Part shown: piece by piece, positions 1 to 11,900 of the stretch
How the letters are laid out: every line of letters begins with the position of its first letter
Numbering within the stretch: position 1 is the first letter of the stretch
From: Cryptomeria japonica
Lineage: Eukaryota > Streptophyta > Pinopsida > Cupressales > Cupressaceae
Assembly: GCF_030272615.1 (NCBI RefSeq)
Contig: NC_081415.1
Coordinates: forward strand, 264,709,925-264,773,924
Length of the DNA: 64,000 bases
Reading direction: 5' to 3'
The notes under the pieces: generated by a model
Seen by the model: only the letters and a program-made list of their open reading frames with translations
The model's database searches: none
What the model was told of the DNA's origin: nothing
Position numbers and translations under genes: made by a program

Positions 1-1250
1 TCTTATTGTGAAACTTATTACTCTTCCTTTTGTGCATCTTCCAACTTCTCTATTTTGGTTTCAAAATACACAAGTTTTTCTTTTACTTGTGGTTCTATAA
101 GATTAGAAAAAATCTAAGCTCTATGATAATCACATCTCTAGAATAAACCTTTTTTTGTGTGTGTTGAGGATTTAAAAGCTTATATTATTATTATCTCCAT
201 AACCAATAAAAATACAATTATTAATCTTGAAATACAAATTTGATTATTTTTATTTATACACATGAACAAAATCCTTGTAGGCAAAAACTATAATGTGTGA
301 AATGGAGGGATTCTTACCTATCGATGCTTTATACTGTGTTGTATCTACTAGAACATGACAAAAATATATATTGATCAAATAACACGTAGTACATAAATCC
401 TCAACCAAGGAACATTGGTCAAGCCCATTACTACTCAACATATGTCTATATTATCCATTAAAACATGTTCATCCTTTTAGTAATGTCATTTTGTTGGTTC
501 ATATAAGGATTCTTCTTTTTTCTCAAAATATTTGTAAGTTTAAAGTCATCAAGATTCTATAGAGAAATATTCCTCTTAAAATCCTTAAATTTTCTAAACA
601 CTTTAGACTTGTGCTTCATAAAATAAATCCAAGTATAATAAGAGTATCATTGATAAATTAAACATATTAATTAGATTTACTAATTAAAGCAACATACACA
701 AGATAAAAAATATTAGTATGAATAACCTCCAATAATATATTTGTAGTACTATGACAATTAAGATTAACTCTATTTCATTTTCAAAACAAACAATACTTAT
801 GAAAGTAAAAATCCACAGAATTTATAGATATACCATCAATCATATTTTTATTAATCATGGTTCTATGACCTTAGTAAATGTGAACTAGCCTATGGTATAA
901 TGAAACATACATTAATCATTTTTTGAATTTATTATATATTCCTAAAAGCAAGGGTAGGTTATAATATGCATAGTCAACTCAAATAGACCCAAAACAAGTT
1001 GTAGATCTATAACAGTTCCTACCAAACAATATCAATAAAAATATACATAGAAAAACTATAAAGAGTTCAAAATTTCAAAAAATCTCTCATTGTATCTATT
1101 CATATCATATTAACTAATTGGTGGATCAATCTCTAAAATATGTTAATTAGATCTAACTACCTCTAGGCCTCTATCTTCATCAACATCAATCTTCTTTTCT
1201 CTAATACCCATATTCTCAACTATCTAATATCATAGGTGTATTTCTTGTTA
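1..1250 (-). mobile_element. Degenerate Ty1/copia fragment
   Basis: Badly decayed copia pol DNA on the minus strand. The clear part is an integrase C-terminal stretch near 247-480. Further upstream on the minus strand (about 850-900) a short stretch reads like the GAG pre-integrase motif (L-Y-H-R-L-V-H), as in 'LWHRRLGH' of copia elements. Near 1226-1240 the minus strand carries a weak match to an initiator-Met primer site (TGATATTAGAT). Many stops and shifts. No LTR pair or target duplication was found, and both ends are uncertain; the left end is outside the window. Confidence 0.5.
247..480 (-). pseudogene. Copia integrase C-terminal fragment
   Basis: The minus-strand translation has the copia order of motifs after the integrase core. 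Residues resembling 'WAEALCTACYLINR' (seen as LVEDLCTTCYLIN) are followed by 'PSISHIIVFAYKDFVHVYK', which corresponds to the family pattern P-S-x-S-H-L-R-V-F-G-C-x-A-x-V-H-V-P-K. That places it between the catalytic Glu region and the RT of a copia polyprotein. The reading frame is open for about 60 codons only; the catalytic residues are not recognisable in the decayed sequence upstream. It is part of the larger fragment covering 1-1250 and has no function by itself. Confidence 0.6.
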
Positions 1251-2559
1251 TACCTTTCTTGAAATTCTATGTAATTTTTCACAAATTTATTATCTTCTTT
1301 TCTAGCATAGGGCTAATACTTTGTTCTCTTTATCTCTAATTTCGTAAATCTAACATGTCCTATGTCCAAAAGCTCCCTAAGTTTTTTCCCGTGAGACCTC
1401 CAATATAAGGGTAACTTGCAAATCAATATAATGAAAGATGAGTCTCCTAGAGGACTCAATAAGTTTCCTTATCCTTCCTTAAAAACAAATATCATTTCTT
1501 GCTTTCCATAAAAAAATAGATAATTTCAATGATTCTAATTAGCCAAAAAAACCCTTATTTAGACCTTTAGCATAACCAAAAAGGATATCATTCCAAGAAA
1601 AGTTTCTATTTTTTTCCCATCCACCCATCTCAACGAAAAAAATTGAAATCTATTTAGCGAAAAAAATAAATAAAAATCAATAGTTTCAATAATTTTATAG
1701 ACAGGACGTAAATTGATAATAGATTCAATAATAGAAAACCTTTTTAATAAAAAATAACCATTTAAAAAATTATTTCTTTAGTTCAACATGGGACCAAGAC
1801 AATTTAATAATTTTAGACTACTACCATTACCAAGGTTCAACTAACAATAGTCATTTTGGTGTCTAAAGATCTCCTAGGAGTCAAATAAAGTCGTGTAAAT
1901 TTTCTCAGGATCAACTTTACCCATGGTTGAGACATCCAACCAAGTTAAATTATCATATATTTTGGTCTCAAAGTTGAGTTGCACTAGAAATTGAATACTC
2001 TAACAAGCTATCCTAAGCATTAAGTATGTCCTCATTTGAGTATGAGGCAAACAATGCTCAATATCAAAAATAGCCCAAAATTTAAGCTAGTTCTCACTCA
2101 AAATATTTCCATTTTTTTTCACTCCTTTACTATCCTAAGTCTTAACATAGCATCCCTGCAATAGATCTAAGGGTTTATTTGTTCATTAAAGGTTGCATCA
2201 TATTTATCTATAACTATATAGATAACCACCCTTCTTGTCATAAATTTTATTTCCTTTAGTTAAGCTTTTGACAAGATCTCAAGCCTTCCATAATTTCCTT
2301 TTGTTAAGCTTTTGACAAGATCTCAAGCCTTCTTGATGCTCTTGATCACTAAAAAACCAAAAGAAGAAATAAAGAATATGTCAAACAATATAATTCATGG
2401 GGTGTAGATCCTTGCACTGCTTGGCCTTCTCAGGAGTATCCCTCTAAATTTTATTGCTCTAAAAAATCTAGAGCTCATTCTTATAGAAGGAATTAAAAAT
2501 TCATTTGATTGTGAGAGAGATGCTTTACAATTTCAAACCTTTTAGGCCAAGACCTCCAC

Positions 2560-4252
2560 ATTATTTATCTAGGCAACACCAGTGTCACTCAATAACAATT
2601 AGTTTCCTTTCTCTATTCCCATCAAACTAGAGAAACCTCCTAATACACTCATGAATATAATTAACTTGAGAGTTGTTGAACTAAAACACTAAACCATATT
2701 ACAAGTTATAGGATTACAATTTTTTTGACGTAGCTTGCCAACCATGAAAAACTATTTCCTATTTCATTGTACTACTTTTCTCTTAATTTTTTTATTTAAT
2801 CTAGTCCCACATTTCTTTAAGAGAAGAACTAGTTGCAAGTGGGGTTTGTAAATATCTTACTTGATTGGTAGTACCACTCCATTATAGATCAAACTTATCA
2901 AATCAGTCAAGAGGAGAGTATATTCAACTAAGAAGGATAGACTTGTTCTTTGAGATCTTGGATCCAAAGGCATTATAAAAGATATCTAACTTGTTCATCA
3001 TTTCTTCAAAATTCTTTTCCCCCATATTTACAAAGATTTTAATACTATCTATAAATTGGATATTTAAAATGTTATCATTATTGGGGAGGGATATTACTTT
3101 GACAATATATCCTTCATTAAGTCTCTTAAACAATAAAACATAGCATCAAAGGAAACCAAAAAATTATATGGCCAATGGGCATCCTTATCTAGTAGATCTC
3201 TAAAGTTAAAATGTTTTAGATAGTGATCCATTTATGTCAACTTGAGCCACAACATATTTAAAGAGAAATTTAACCATTTGACAAAATTTTGGAGTAAAAC
3301 AAAAGAACTCAAGAGTCATTAGAATAACTGACCAATCAACTCTATCATAAGCTTTTTTTAAATCAAGTAGAAGTATACTAGTATCTTGGTTATAAATTAT
3401 TTCTCATTCCATGGCTTCCCAATTGGCAATCAAATTTTCCAAAATAAAATTTCCCTTAGTAAAACTAGTCTAAATATCGCTAACAATGTTTGGAATAATG
3501 TTAATAAGTCTCCTAGTTAAAACACTTTTGCTACAATCTTGTATGAAATATTAAGAAGGGTAATAGGTCTCGAGTTCCCCATTTGGGTTCTATCACCAAA
3601 TTTTGGCAAGATACTAAGACCCTTATTGAGAGACTTTGTGTAATAGAATTATTCATCTATTTATATTGCTACCCTAAGACCCTTACTAATAGATTTTGTG
3701 TATATCTGAAGAAGGTGTTCACTGATGTAATCAAGACTATTTTGGTAAAACTCAACAAACAATCTACTAGATCTGCGTGTCCTCTCATTTTTGAGTGATT
3801 TAATAGCTTTTATTATTTCACATTTATTGATTTGTCTTTCTAACAAGGCTATATCATCATCACTAATTTATTTAAAAATGATCCTTATACAATGTTCTTG
3901 GGATTCTTTACAACCTACCATGTTATATTTAGCAAAGAATAATTTCTAATACAAAGCTTTAAATTCTTCCCCGATTTGAATTGGATCATTAATTTAAATA
4001 TTGTTTAACCATAAAAAATCAATATTCTCCTTAGAGTTTCACTTTAATGCAGTTGAAGAAATATTTAGAGCATTTGTCCCCATTCTTTAGCCATTTCATT
4101 CTGCCCCTAACTTTCAACCCTTGCGCGTTTTTTTGCATTTTTCTCAAACTATGCTTGGTACTAGCCATCTCATCAATTAAAAATTTATTGATTGGATCAT
4201 TCTGCAATTGATATTTAGCAAAGAGAAGGTCCTCATGAAGATTTTTTTTCAA
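2560..4252 (-). pseudogene. LINE reverse transcriptase remnant
   Basis: Successive minus-strand segments match LINE RT landmarks in order. At 4031-4252 is 'RMKWLKNGDKCSKYFFN' (family: R-W-L-x-x-G-D-x-N-T-x-F-F). At 3661-3846 is the 'AIKSLKNERT..FVEFYQ' block. At about 3500-3600 is 'GDRTQMGNSRPITLLNISYK'. At about 3330-3370 is 'KAYDRVDWS' (the first catalytic region, F/K-A-Y-D-x-V-x-W). At 2924-3133 is 'QFIDSIKIFVNMGEKNFEE', in the place of the F-x-D-D block, where the second Asp is lost. Near 2560-2640 the sequence resembles the thumb motif with G-G-L-G-L. At least four frames or stops interrupt it, so it is non-functional. The RT would have copied LINE RNA at the nicked target. Confidence 0.75.
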
Positions 4253-4479
4253 CTATCAAGAGCTCTCTTTTTCTCAACTTGTAGGAGGGTTTTCCAGCTC
4301 TTAATTGTGTTGCCCTTTTTATCAATAGGAAATGTTTTTAAAAAAAACTCTAACAATTTCCCTCAATGCGAATATTTCATCATTACATTTTTCAATGTTG
4401 AGAAGTTTTACATTAAGATTAAAATTCTTCTTCTTTCTTATCATATTATGCTAACTTTTTTTTTTTTTTTTTCAATTTG

Positions 4480-4700
4480 AATTATTCATTTGTTCCAAAA
4501 GAATACTTCATTTTCTTTCCAACTCATTTCCATACCACCCATCTTAGTATCTTAATTTCAACCATATTGAAGTAACCCCTAAAATCTATGAGATCTATGA
4601 AATAATATTAAACTATTTCCATGAGATGTATTGAACAATCTTTCTTTATAGCCATTAGGTGCATAGAAATTTAAAACCTTATTTTTTCAAAATTACCCTT
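4480..4700 (-). pseudogene. LINE AP-endonuclease remnant
   Basis: The minus strand reads 'VLNFYAPNGYKERLF' at about 4640-4690, which matches the N-x-Y-A-P-N block of L1-type apurinic endonucleases. After a stop it continues with G-x-x-x-x-V-E and 'DTKMGGM', as in the 'GDFN..E...DK.GG' block. This is where the endonuclease should be relative to the RT. It is too decayed to list catalytic residues with confidence. Confidence 0.5.
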
Positions 4701-5621
4701 GAGTCCCTCTGTTACACTTGAGTAACAAAAATATTAAATAAACCCATCCTATATATCATGGAGTAAAATTATAGTTTCACCTTTTCCTTTCTCATGATTT
4801 TTGTGGAACTTTTAAGTCTATTTTCATATAAATTTAAGATTAGTTTCAAACAATTTTACTGAACAACTTTAACCTCCTAAAGAAAAAGAAGACGTGCTTC
4901 ATAAAATATCTATCGATACTTAAATTTAATTAATTTAATTTGGCTATCCAGAGTGTGCCTTTAATTAAATAATTACACATTATTTAATTAATTAGTGTTC
5001 CTTCCTTCTAGTCAATTAATCTTATTAATTACACTACAATTCTCCTTTAATTAATTATTTGACAATCATAAATCATTTAATTAATTAAAAATGACCCTTT
5101 TCTTCTATTAAATAAATCAAATGCCTAATTTGATTATTTAATTCACTTTTGTCCTTTCCTTCTAATATTCCCTCATAGAGTTAATTAATTAAATTAATTA
5201 ATTCTATTCCCCCACATGTCTCCTAACTAGAAAACCCTTATCTAACCCTTCCTCTAGCCTAACCCACCTAACCAACCAAGGGTTTAGTTAGCCCTATCCC
5301 TTATCCCTCTTCATATGTGTGCATTCCCAAAATATCCCAAATTTCCTAAAATTTGGGGAATGCCTGATTTTTGGGGGAACCAAATTCCCTAAAATTTGGG
5401 AAAATATCCTAAACCATGGGCGTATCTCCAGTTTGTAATCTCTTTTGGAATAGAACCTTCCAATTTGGGTGTCTCATTCCCAAATAGGCATGTGTCTTAA
5501 GGGACACATGCCATTCCTTCCAATGACACCTATTATGTCATTTGCATCCATGACACATGCCCTTCTCAAGGACACATGTCTCTTTCCCATTCCTCTCCAT
5601 CTCTCATTCCAGCCTATTTAA

Positions 5622-5800
5622 ATAATGCAAAATTGTTCGTCCATTTTTCATTTTCATACTATCATAATGCATAATTGTTCATCCATTTTCACTTTCATAC
5701 TATCATAATTCAAAATTGTCCCACTTTCATTTTCATACCCTCATAATGCAGAATTGTTTCATCCGTTTCCATTTTCATAACCTCATAATACATAATTGTT
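5622..5800. repeat. Minisatellite, about 40-bp unit, five copies
   Basis: The core ATAATGCAAAATTGTT recurs at 5622, 5664, 5705, 5743 and 5785 (spacing 42, 41, 38 and 42), each followed by a C/T-rich stretch containing CATTTTCATA. Copies differ at several bases, so this is an old array. Confidence 0.8.
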
Positions 5801-6965
5801 TGTTCACCATTTTGCACATCCATTAGGCATTTCACATCCATCTTGCATCTTCATTTTAGCATAATATTCATCTTGCATTCACTATCATGGAGTGGAATCG
5901 AGTATCTATCAATCAACAAGGACACATCAAATCAAGGAACTATTAGATTGAAGGATAATCTAGAGTTTGCAGTTTAATTGCTTCTATTTTGTTTATCTAG
6001 TTTTCTTCCTTCTCAACATCCTAATCTTGAGTGTGGTTGAAATATGTGTTTGTTGATTGTTTAGTCCATCTTTTTAGTCTCTTTAGTTTACATTCGAAAT
6101 TTTACGCATACATGTCTGGCACACATGATGAGACCCACTTCATGGGTCATTTTAATCTTTTGTTGTTGTTTTAGTGCTTTTGAATCACAGGTTTTGGCGC
6201 TTGGAGACAAGAAACATTCTGTTTGCAGGATCAAGTACAACTTCTCACATCAATGATTGGGATTTCACATGTGTATAATTAGTATTTCGCATTCGTCTTG
6301 ATCATATTTTACATCCGTTCTATCAACGTGTCACATTTGTCGAGTTGGCATTTTGCATGAACCTATCAAGTGTTTCACATACGTCATAGGTAAAAGTGGG
6401 TAAGGTTTATAAGTTGGTTTTGTTATTTTTGGGGTCTCTTGTCAATTTCTGATGCTCATTTATTTTTAAGTTTGAAATATTCCTTAAATAGGGCAGTAAA
6501 TAAGTTTGCAATGTTTTAACCATATAGCTCATAGTGTTAAGATTAGCGTGCACGATCTTGAGAACTAGCAAAATATAGACAACTATAGAAACAACATGTT
6601 AGGGCCTTGCTAGTAGATCAACTGATTAACAAACTGGAATAACAAACCAAGTATTTTTAATACCAACAACAAATTGGTGGAGGAGAACCTCATCAAACCC
6701 TTCAAGATGACAAGTCAGACTCTGATAAGAGAGGATAAGGCATTAACAATGTCTTTAGGATGTTTTATATAGGTTTTCAATCATACATTATATGTTTGTA
6801 ATCATGAACCCCATCTTGTGAGCCAAACTCCTAATTTGGCATTTCTATGAGCCAATTAGGACTTTTGGACAATAGGGGATCAAATGTGTTGGTTTTAAGT
6901 GTTTTAAGATGTTTTAGGAGGGGTTGAACTTGACCCAAGGCATTAGGAGGCGAAAGATGACATTT

Positions 6966-6989
6966 TGACAACTTTTGCAAAAGTTGTCA
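6966..6989. repeat. Perfect 24-bp palindrome
   Basis: TGACAACTTTTG is followed directly by its own reverse complement CAAAAGTTGTCA, with no loop and no mismatch. A partial further copy of the half site (GCAACTTTT) follows at 6993-7001. Function unknown; it lies in LTR-like DNA upstream of copia A. Confidence 0.9.
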
Positions 6990-7493
6990 TGAGCAACTTT
7001 TATGCACTTTTTGCATTTTGTAATTTGAAACTTCTCCAATGGCTCTAACCTCTTGATTTTTGGTTGAGAGCAGTTGAGGAATGGTTTATACACCTCGTGG
7101 ATCCAATTTCTAAGGGGTGGTTGTACGGAGAAGAGTTTTGAATTTTCCAGCAATTCTGGAGTTTTTTGGTCTGTGGTACGGTTCTGTACGGATTGGGATC
7201 CATTCCCAATGATGTGAATTGATTTGAGAGGAGAGTTGACTCTATTTTGGTTTTGATTTGAAGTCTTGATTGTGTGTGTTGCTCTTGATATTCAAGCTTT
7301 GTTGTAGCTACCCGGAAAACCAGGGTTTACCTTGGATTTTTCCTCCTTCATGGCCATATCTTGCACTTTACCAATCTAAGGCTCATGGGATTTGGTGAAA
7401 GTCAAGTATGGTCAATTTATTTTAGATTTCCAAGAGATTTTTGCAGGAGGAGGAAGGGAGAGAAGTGTTTGGAGTGACCCTAGGTAGACATCT

Positions 7494-8559
7494 TGTTAGG
7501 TCCCGGAGACAACTGAGAGGGGGGGGGGGGGGTGAATAAGTTGTCTAATAAATTCAAACCAAAAACAACTTAACCAACTTAATGCTTAATACCGGTAAAC
7601 TAGTTAAGTATGCCGGTAGACAATGTTAACAATTAATTGCTATACCAGTAAAGATTAATGCATGAAACATAAACACAAAGTCATCCACAACACATAACAC
7701 CAATATTTGTACGTGGAAACCCTGTAAGGGGAAAAACCACGGTGGGAAACCTTACCCACAATCAGATGATACTACTGTAGATAGTAAGTGTACATAAATG
7801 GGGTTTGCACATGCAGCAAGGCCAACAGCCTAGAGCTCACTGCTCAATCACAAAATGGGAGTCACATTGACTACAGTTGGATGGTTAAATCCAATAAGAA
7901 TGTACTGCACAAAATAGCATCTTCATATGCTGGATTTAGTACTGGTGTAATGCTGATATGCTTCTACAAAAACCTAGCTTCACCTTCAAATAATGTCTTC
8001 ATGTATAGCTCTGCTTAATCTCACATATACCTTCTCTTAATTCTTTTTCGCATTCCACATTCGATCTTACAAATAAGATCTTACATTTATACCATAACCT
8101 AAGACCAATTTTAGAAGGTCGGCTCTACAAGATATTACAATAAAACATTTTACAAACAATATAATATCTGATGCAATAACTGATTAAACATGTTGGCTTA
8201 ATGCATTTACAATAATAATAAATCATCTTCATCGCGTGCCATGCTGATCTGGAAAAGATAAACCTGCCGGTGTAACCCTAGGTAACCCTGGACCTATTTG
8301 CCGATAAAAGCAAATATGCAAATATGATTATACCAATGATTAATTCTTCAAAACAAAGTGTCCACACGATGTCTTCGACATTACCAAGTGTCTTCCATAT
8401 CATTCCAAGTGCCAGTGATCATTATATCCTACCGGTGAACCATATACCAATAATTGTGCAAAAGTTACTTGCTTACCGGTGAATGTTGCTGGATCTCCAA
8501 AGTGCTAGTGATTTAGTAGGTGTTGACATCAATGACAAAACCATACCAAAATATCAACA
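7494..8559 (-). repeat. Copia A 3' LTR
   Basis: 1066 bp, the partner of 13170-14233. Near its plus-strand start it has a run of 14 G (7519-7532; nine in the partner), which is the C-run near the LTR 3' end when read in the element's direction. It carries the hairpin motif seen in other copia LTRs here (7715-7750: GTGGAAACCC, AGGGG, AAAACCACGG). The 76-codon open frame at 7788-8018 is also present in the partner LTR and is not considered a gene. Confidence 0.93.
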
Positions 8560-8574
8560 ATCTCCCCCTTTGGC
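8560..8574 (-). other. Copia A polypurine tract
   Basis: Plus-strand ATCTCCCCCTTTGGC abuts the LTR; the minus strand reads GCCAAAGGGGGAGAT, the standard copia polypurine primer for plus-strand synthesis. Further C-rich PPT-like blocks occur at 8704-8716 and 8791-8805. Confidence 0.85.
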
Positions 8575-8958
8575 ATTGATGGCAACACAAGATGGAAAAA
8601 CCATCAAAGTACCAAAACAAAAATGCCAAAAACCAAAAACCAACAATTTCCCAAAAAGATCATAACCAAAATATAGAGAGTAATAGTCTCTCTCAAACAA
8701 CAATCTCTCCCCCTAGGAGCAACATGTGTTATCCAAATATTTTCAATACCAATCTCTCTTTAAAATATAATGTGTTTTTCCATAGATATCTCTACCCCTT
8801 TGACATCAAATGCCAAAGTTATAATAATAAAACCAAGTTCATATACAAAATACCAATCAATATACCAACTACTCCCCCTGAGAAGTAGCTTCCTCATCAA
8901 AGACCAGAGTAAAATATTTCTCTGTAAATTCTGCCAGTTGATGACAATCATCAACTGT

Positions 8959-11900
8959 CTAAGTCTCTACCGATGGTGGTATGACTCCAAGCTGATCTCT
9001 GAGATATTCAAAAGTCTCCTTAGGCAAAGGTTTTGTGAAAATATCTGCAAGCTGTTCTTGAGTATTCACATAAACCAGTTTTATCTCTTTTTCTTCAACT
9101 TTTTCCCTTAGAAAATTCAGTTTGATAGAAACATGTTTTGTTTTAGAATGTAATACCGGATTCTTAGATATATCAATTGCTGCAGTGTTATCACAATATA
9201 TAGTAATAGGTTCCTTGCATTTTACCTTTATGTCTTTCAACATTTGCTTAAGCCACAGTACCTGTGTACAGTTAGTTGTTGCTGCAACATATTCTGATTC
9301 TGTTGTTGATAAAGATGTACAACTCTATTTCTTACTCAACCAAGAAACTAATCTATTTTCAAGAAAGAATGCTCTGCCGATGGTGCTTTTTCTATCATCC
9401 ACATCTCCTGCCCAATTTGCATCTGTGTATGCACATAGATCAAAATTTTTATCTCTAGTATACCATAATCCAAGATTTGCAGTGCCTTGTAAGTATCAAA
9501 AAATCCTTTTTACTGCTGATTCATGATTTTCTCTAGGACTAATTTGAAATCTAGAAACAATACATACTGCATTCATAATATCAGGTCTGGTTTGTGTCAA
9601 ATACAGTAAACCACCTATCATAGATTTGCATCTAGTTGGATTAATAGGTGTAGATTCATCCCTTTGAGATAATTTGTCATTTGTAGTCATAGGTGTGCTT
9701 ATCAGTTTAGAGTTCTCCATCCCAAATTTCTTTAGTAACTCTTTCATGTACTTGGATTGACTCAAAAATATACCTTTGTCAGTTTGTGAAATCTGCAATC
9801 CTAGAAAGAATTTTATTTCTCCAATCATAGACATTTCAAATTCTTGCTGCATTTTAATAGAAAATTCTTTACATAATCCATCTTCTCCTCCAAAGATTAT
9901 ATCATCAACGAATACTTCTATAATCAAGATATCATCATTAGTTATTTTGTAATATAAATTGCTGTCTGCATTTCCTTTAGTAAAACCAATCTTTAAAAGA
10001 TACTTATCCAACCTTGCATACGAAGCTCTTGGGGCTTGTTTCAATCCATACAGAGCTTTTCTTAACCTGCAAATCATATTATTATCATCTGTCAAAGAAA
10101 ATCCACCAGGTTGTTCAATATAGACTTCCTCTTCAAGATCTCCATTCAAGAATGCACATTTAATATCCATTTGATAAATTTTGTAGTTCTTGTGAGCTGC
10201 AAAAGACAAGAATAATCTGACTGCCTCAATTCTAGCTACCGGTGCAAAGGTTTCATTATATTCAACTCCTTCTTTATGAGAATATCCCTTACACACTAAT
10301 CATGCTTTATTTATGACAGCCTTACCATCTTCATTAAGTTTGTTTCTAAATACCCATTTGGTTCCAATTACATTTTTATCTTTAGGTCAGGGAACTAATG
10401 TCCAAGTATTATTTTTCTCAATTTGTTCTAATTCTTCTTCCATAGCTTTAATTCAGAATTTATCTTCACATGCCTCATTAACAGATGATGGTTCAATTTG
10501 AGAAATAAGACATACCTCTTCATTTGCCAATCTTTCTCTTGTCATAACTCCTTTAAATTTGCTTCCAATTATCTAATCTTCAAAATGATTCAATCTTACA
10601 TACCGGGGTGTCTTAGTTTGCTATTGTTCTTCAATTATCGTGGAATCCTCTGATGGTACCGGGGTAACTGGATCTTCATTCTGTACCGGTGGATTTAGTG
10701 TAGGTTCATTTGTCACAATTTCTGTTGTCGATTCAGAGTCTATATACCTTGAAGTTCCTCTGAATTGTTCATCAATCTTTACATTTGTACTCTCAACAAT
10801 TTTATGCAATCTCTTGTTAAAAAATTTGTATGCCTTGCTCTTAGATGAATAACCAAGAAATATTCCTTCATCACTTCTAGGATCAAACTTGCCAATATAC
10901 TCATCTCTTCTAATATAACATTTACTTCCAAAAATTCTGAAATACTTAAGAGTAGGAGTATTACCAAACCATAGTTCATGAGGGGTCTTATCGGTTTCAC
11001 CTTTGATGTGAACTTTGTTGAATGTATAGACTGCTGTGCTAACTGCTTCTCTCCAATATACATGTGGTAAATTTGCTTCAAATAACATACTCCTTGTTGC
11101 ATCCAAGATAGTTCTGTTTTTCCTTTCAACAACTCCATTCTATTGTGGTGTCCGAAGTGCTGATAACTGTCTTATGATTCCATTCACTTCACAAAATGTA
11201 TTAAATTCCTTAGATATGAATTCTCCTCCTTGATCTGATCTTAAACATTTGATTTTCTTACCAGTTTCATTTTCAACCATTGTTTTGAATAGTTTGAACT
11301 TTCCAAGTGCTTCTGATTTTTCTCTGAGAAAAGTAACCCAACACATTCTAGAATAATCATCAATAATTAGCATGAAATATCTATCACCTTGTAAGCTTTT
11401 AGTTCTAGCTGGACCACATAAATCAATGTGAATTAAATCAAGAGCATTATTGGATTTTTCTAGAATGCTTTTAAAACTAGCTCTAACTAGTTTTCCAAAT
11501 TGACATTCCTTACACATTGTATTATGAGGTTTCACAATTTTAGGGAGATCTCCAATTGCCTTAGAAGTACTGATTTTCACCATGCAATCAAAGTTTACAT
11601 GACAGAGTCTCTTATGCCATAACCAACTTTCATCTATATGTGCAATCAAGCATGCCTTTTCACTGTTATTCAAATGAAAGATATTGCCTCTAGTCTAATT
11701 ACCAGTTGCAATTTCTAAACCAGTTCTATTCATGATTTTGCATTTTCCATTCTTAAATTGTAACTGAAATCCTTTCTCAACCAATTGACCAACACTTAAA
11801 AGATTATGCTTTAATCCTTCAACATAGTAGACATTGTCAGTGTTATGCTTACCATCAAGAGATATTGTACCCTTACCTTTGATTGAACAGGCTTTGTCAT

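Larger units (their letters stand above)
1380..4890 (-). mobile_element. Decayed L1-type LINE
   Basis: A non-LTR retrotransposon lies on the minus strand, with ORF2 domains in the expected order: endonuclease remnant at about 4480-4700, RT at about 2560-4250, and a 3' part near 1380-1560 reading like the 'W-K-A-R-N-D' region that precedes LINE C-termini. It is riddled with stops and shifts. I see no target-site duplication or clear poly-A tail, so both ends are approximate. It is probably one of the oldest insertions in the window, judging from its state. Confidence 0.65.
4900..7493. other. Unresolved AT-rich LTR-like DNA, no gene
   Basis: No coding similarity. 4900-5210 is full of TTAATTAA-type runs, followed by short direct repeats of the type 'CCTAAAATTTGGG' (5340-5400) and a minisatellite at 5622-5800. 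The start resembles, in composition and layout, the LTR of element F (25230-26490) in the opposite orientation, so it may be an LTR of that family; this was not verified by alignment. 6230-6400 carries degenerate repeats around TTTCACAT. 6966-6989 is a perfect palindrome. The stretch ends at the copia A insertion point and resumes at 14239. Confidence 0.4.

Noticed and set aside
7788-8018. 76-codon ORF, repeated as 13462-13692
   Set aside because: It lies in both LTRs of copia A, so duplication comes from the LTRs. No domain, and no sign that it is translated.
8770-9526. Plus-strand ORFs of 60-134 codons
   Set aside because: Antisense to the RNase H and RT of copia A, whose motifs are clear on the minus strand.
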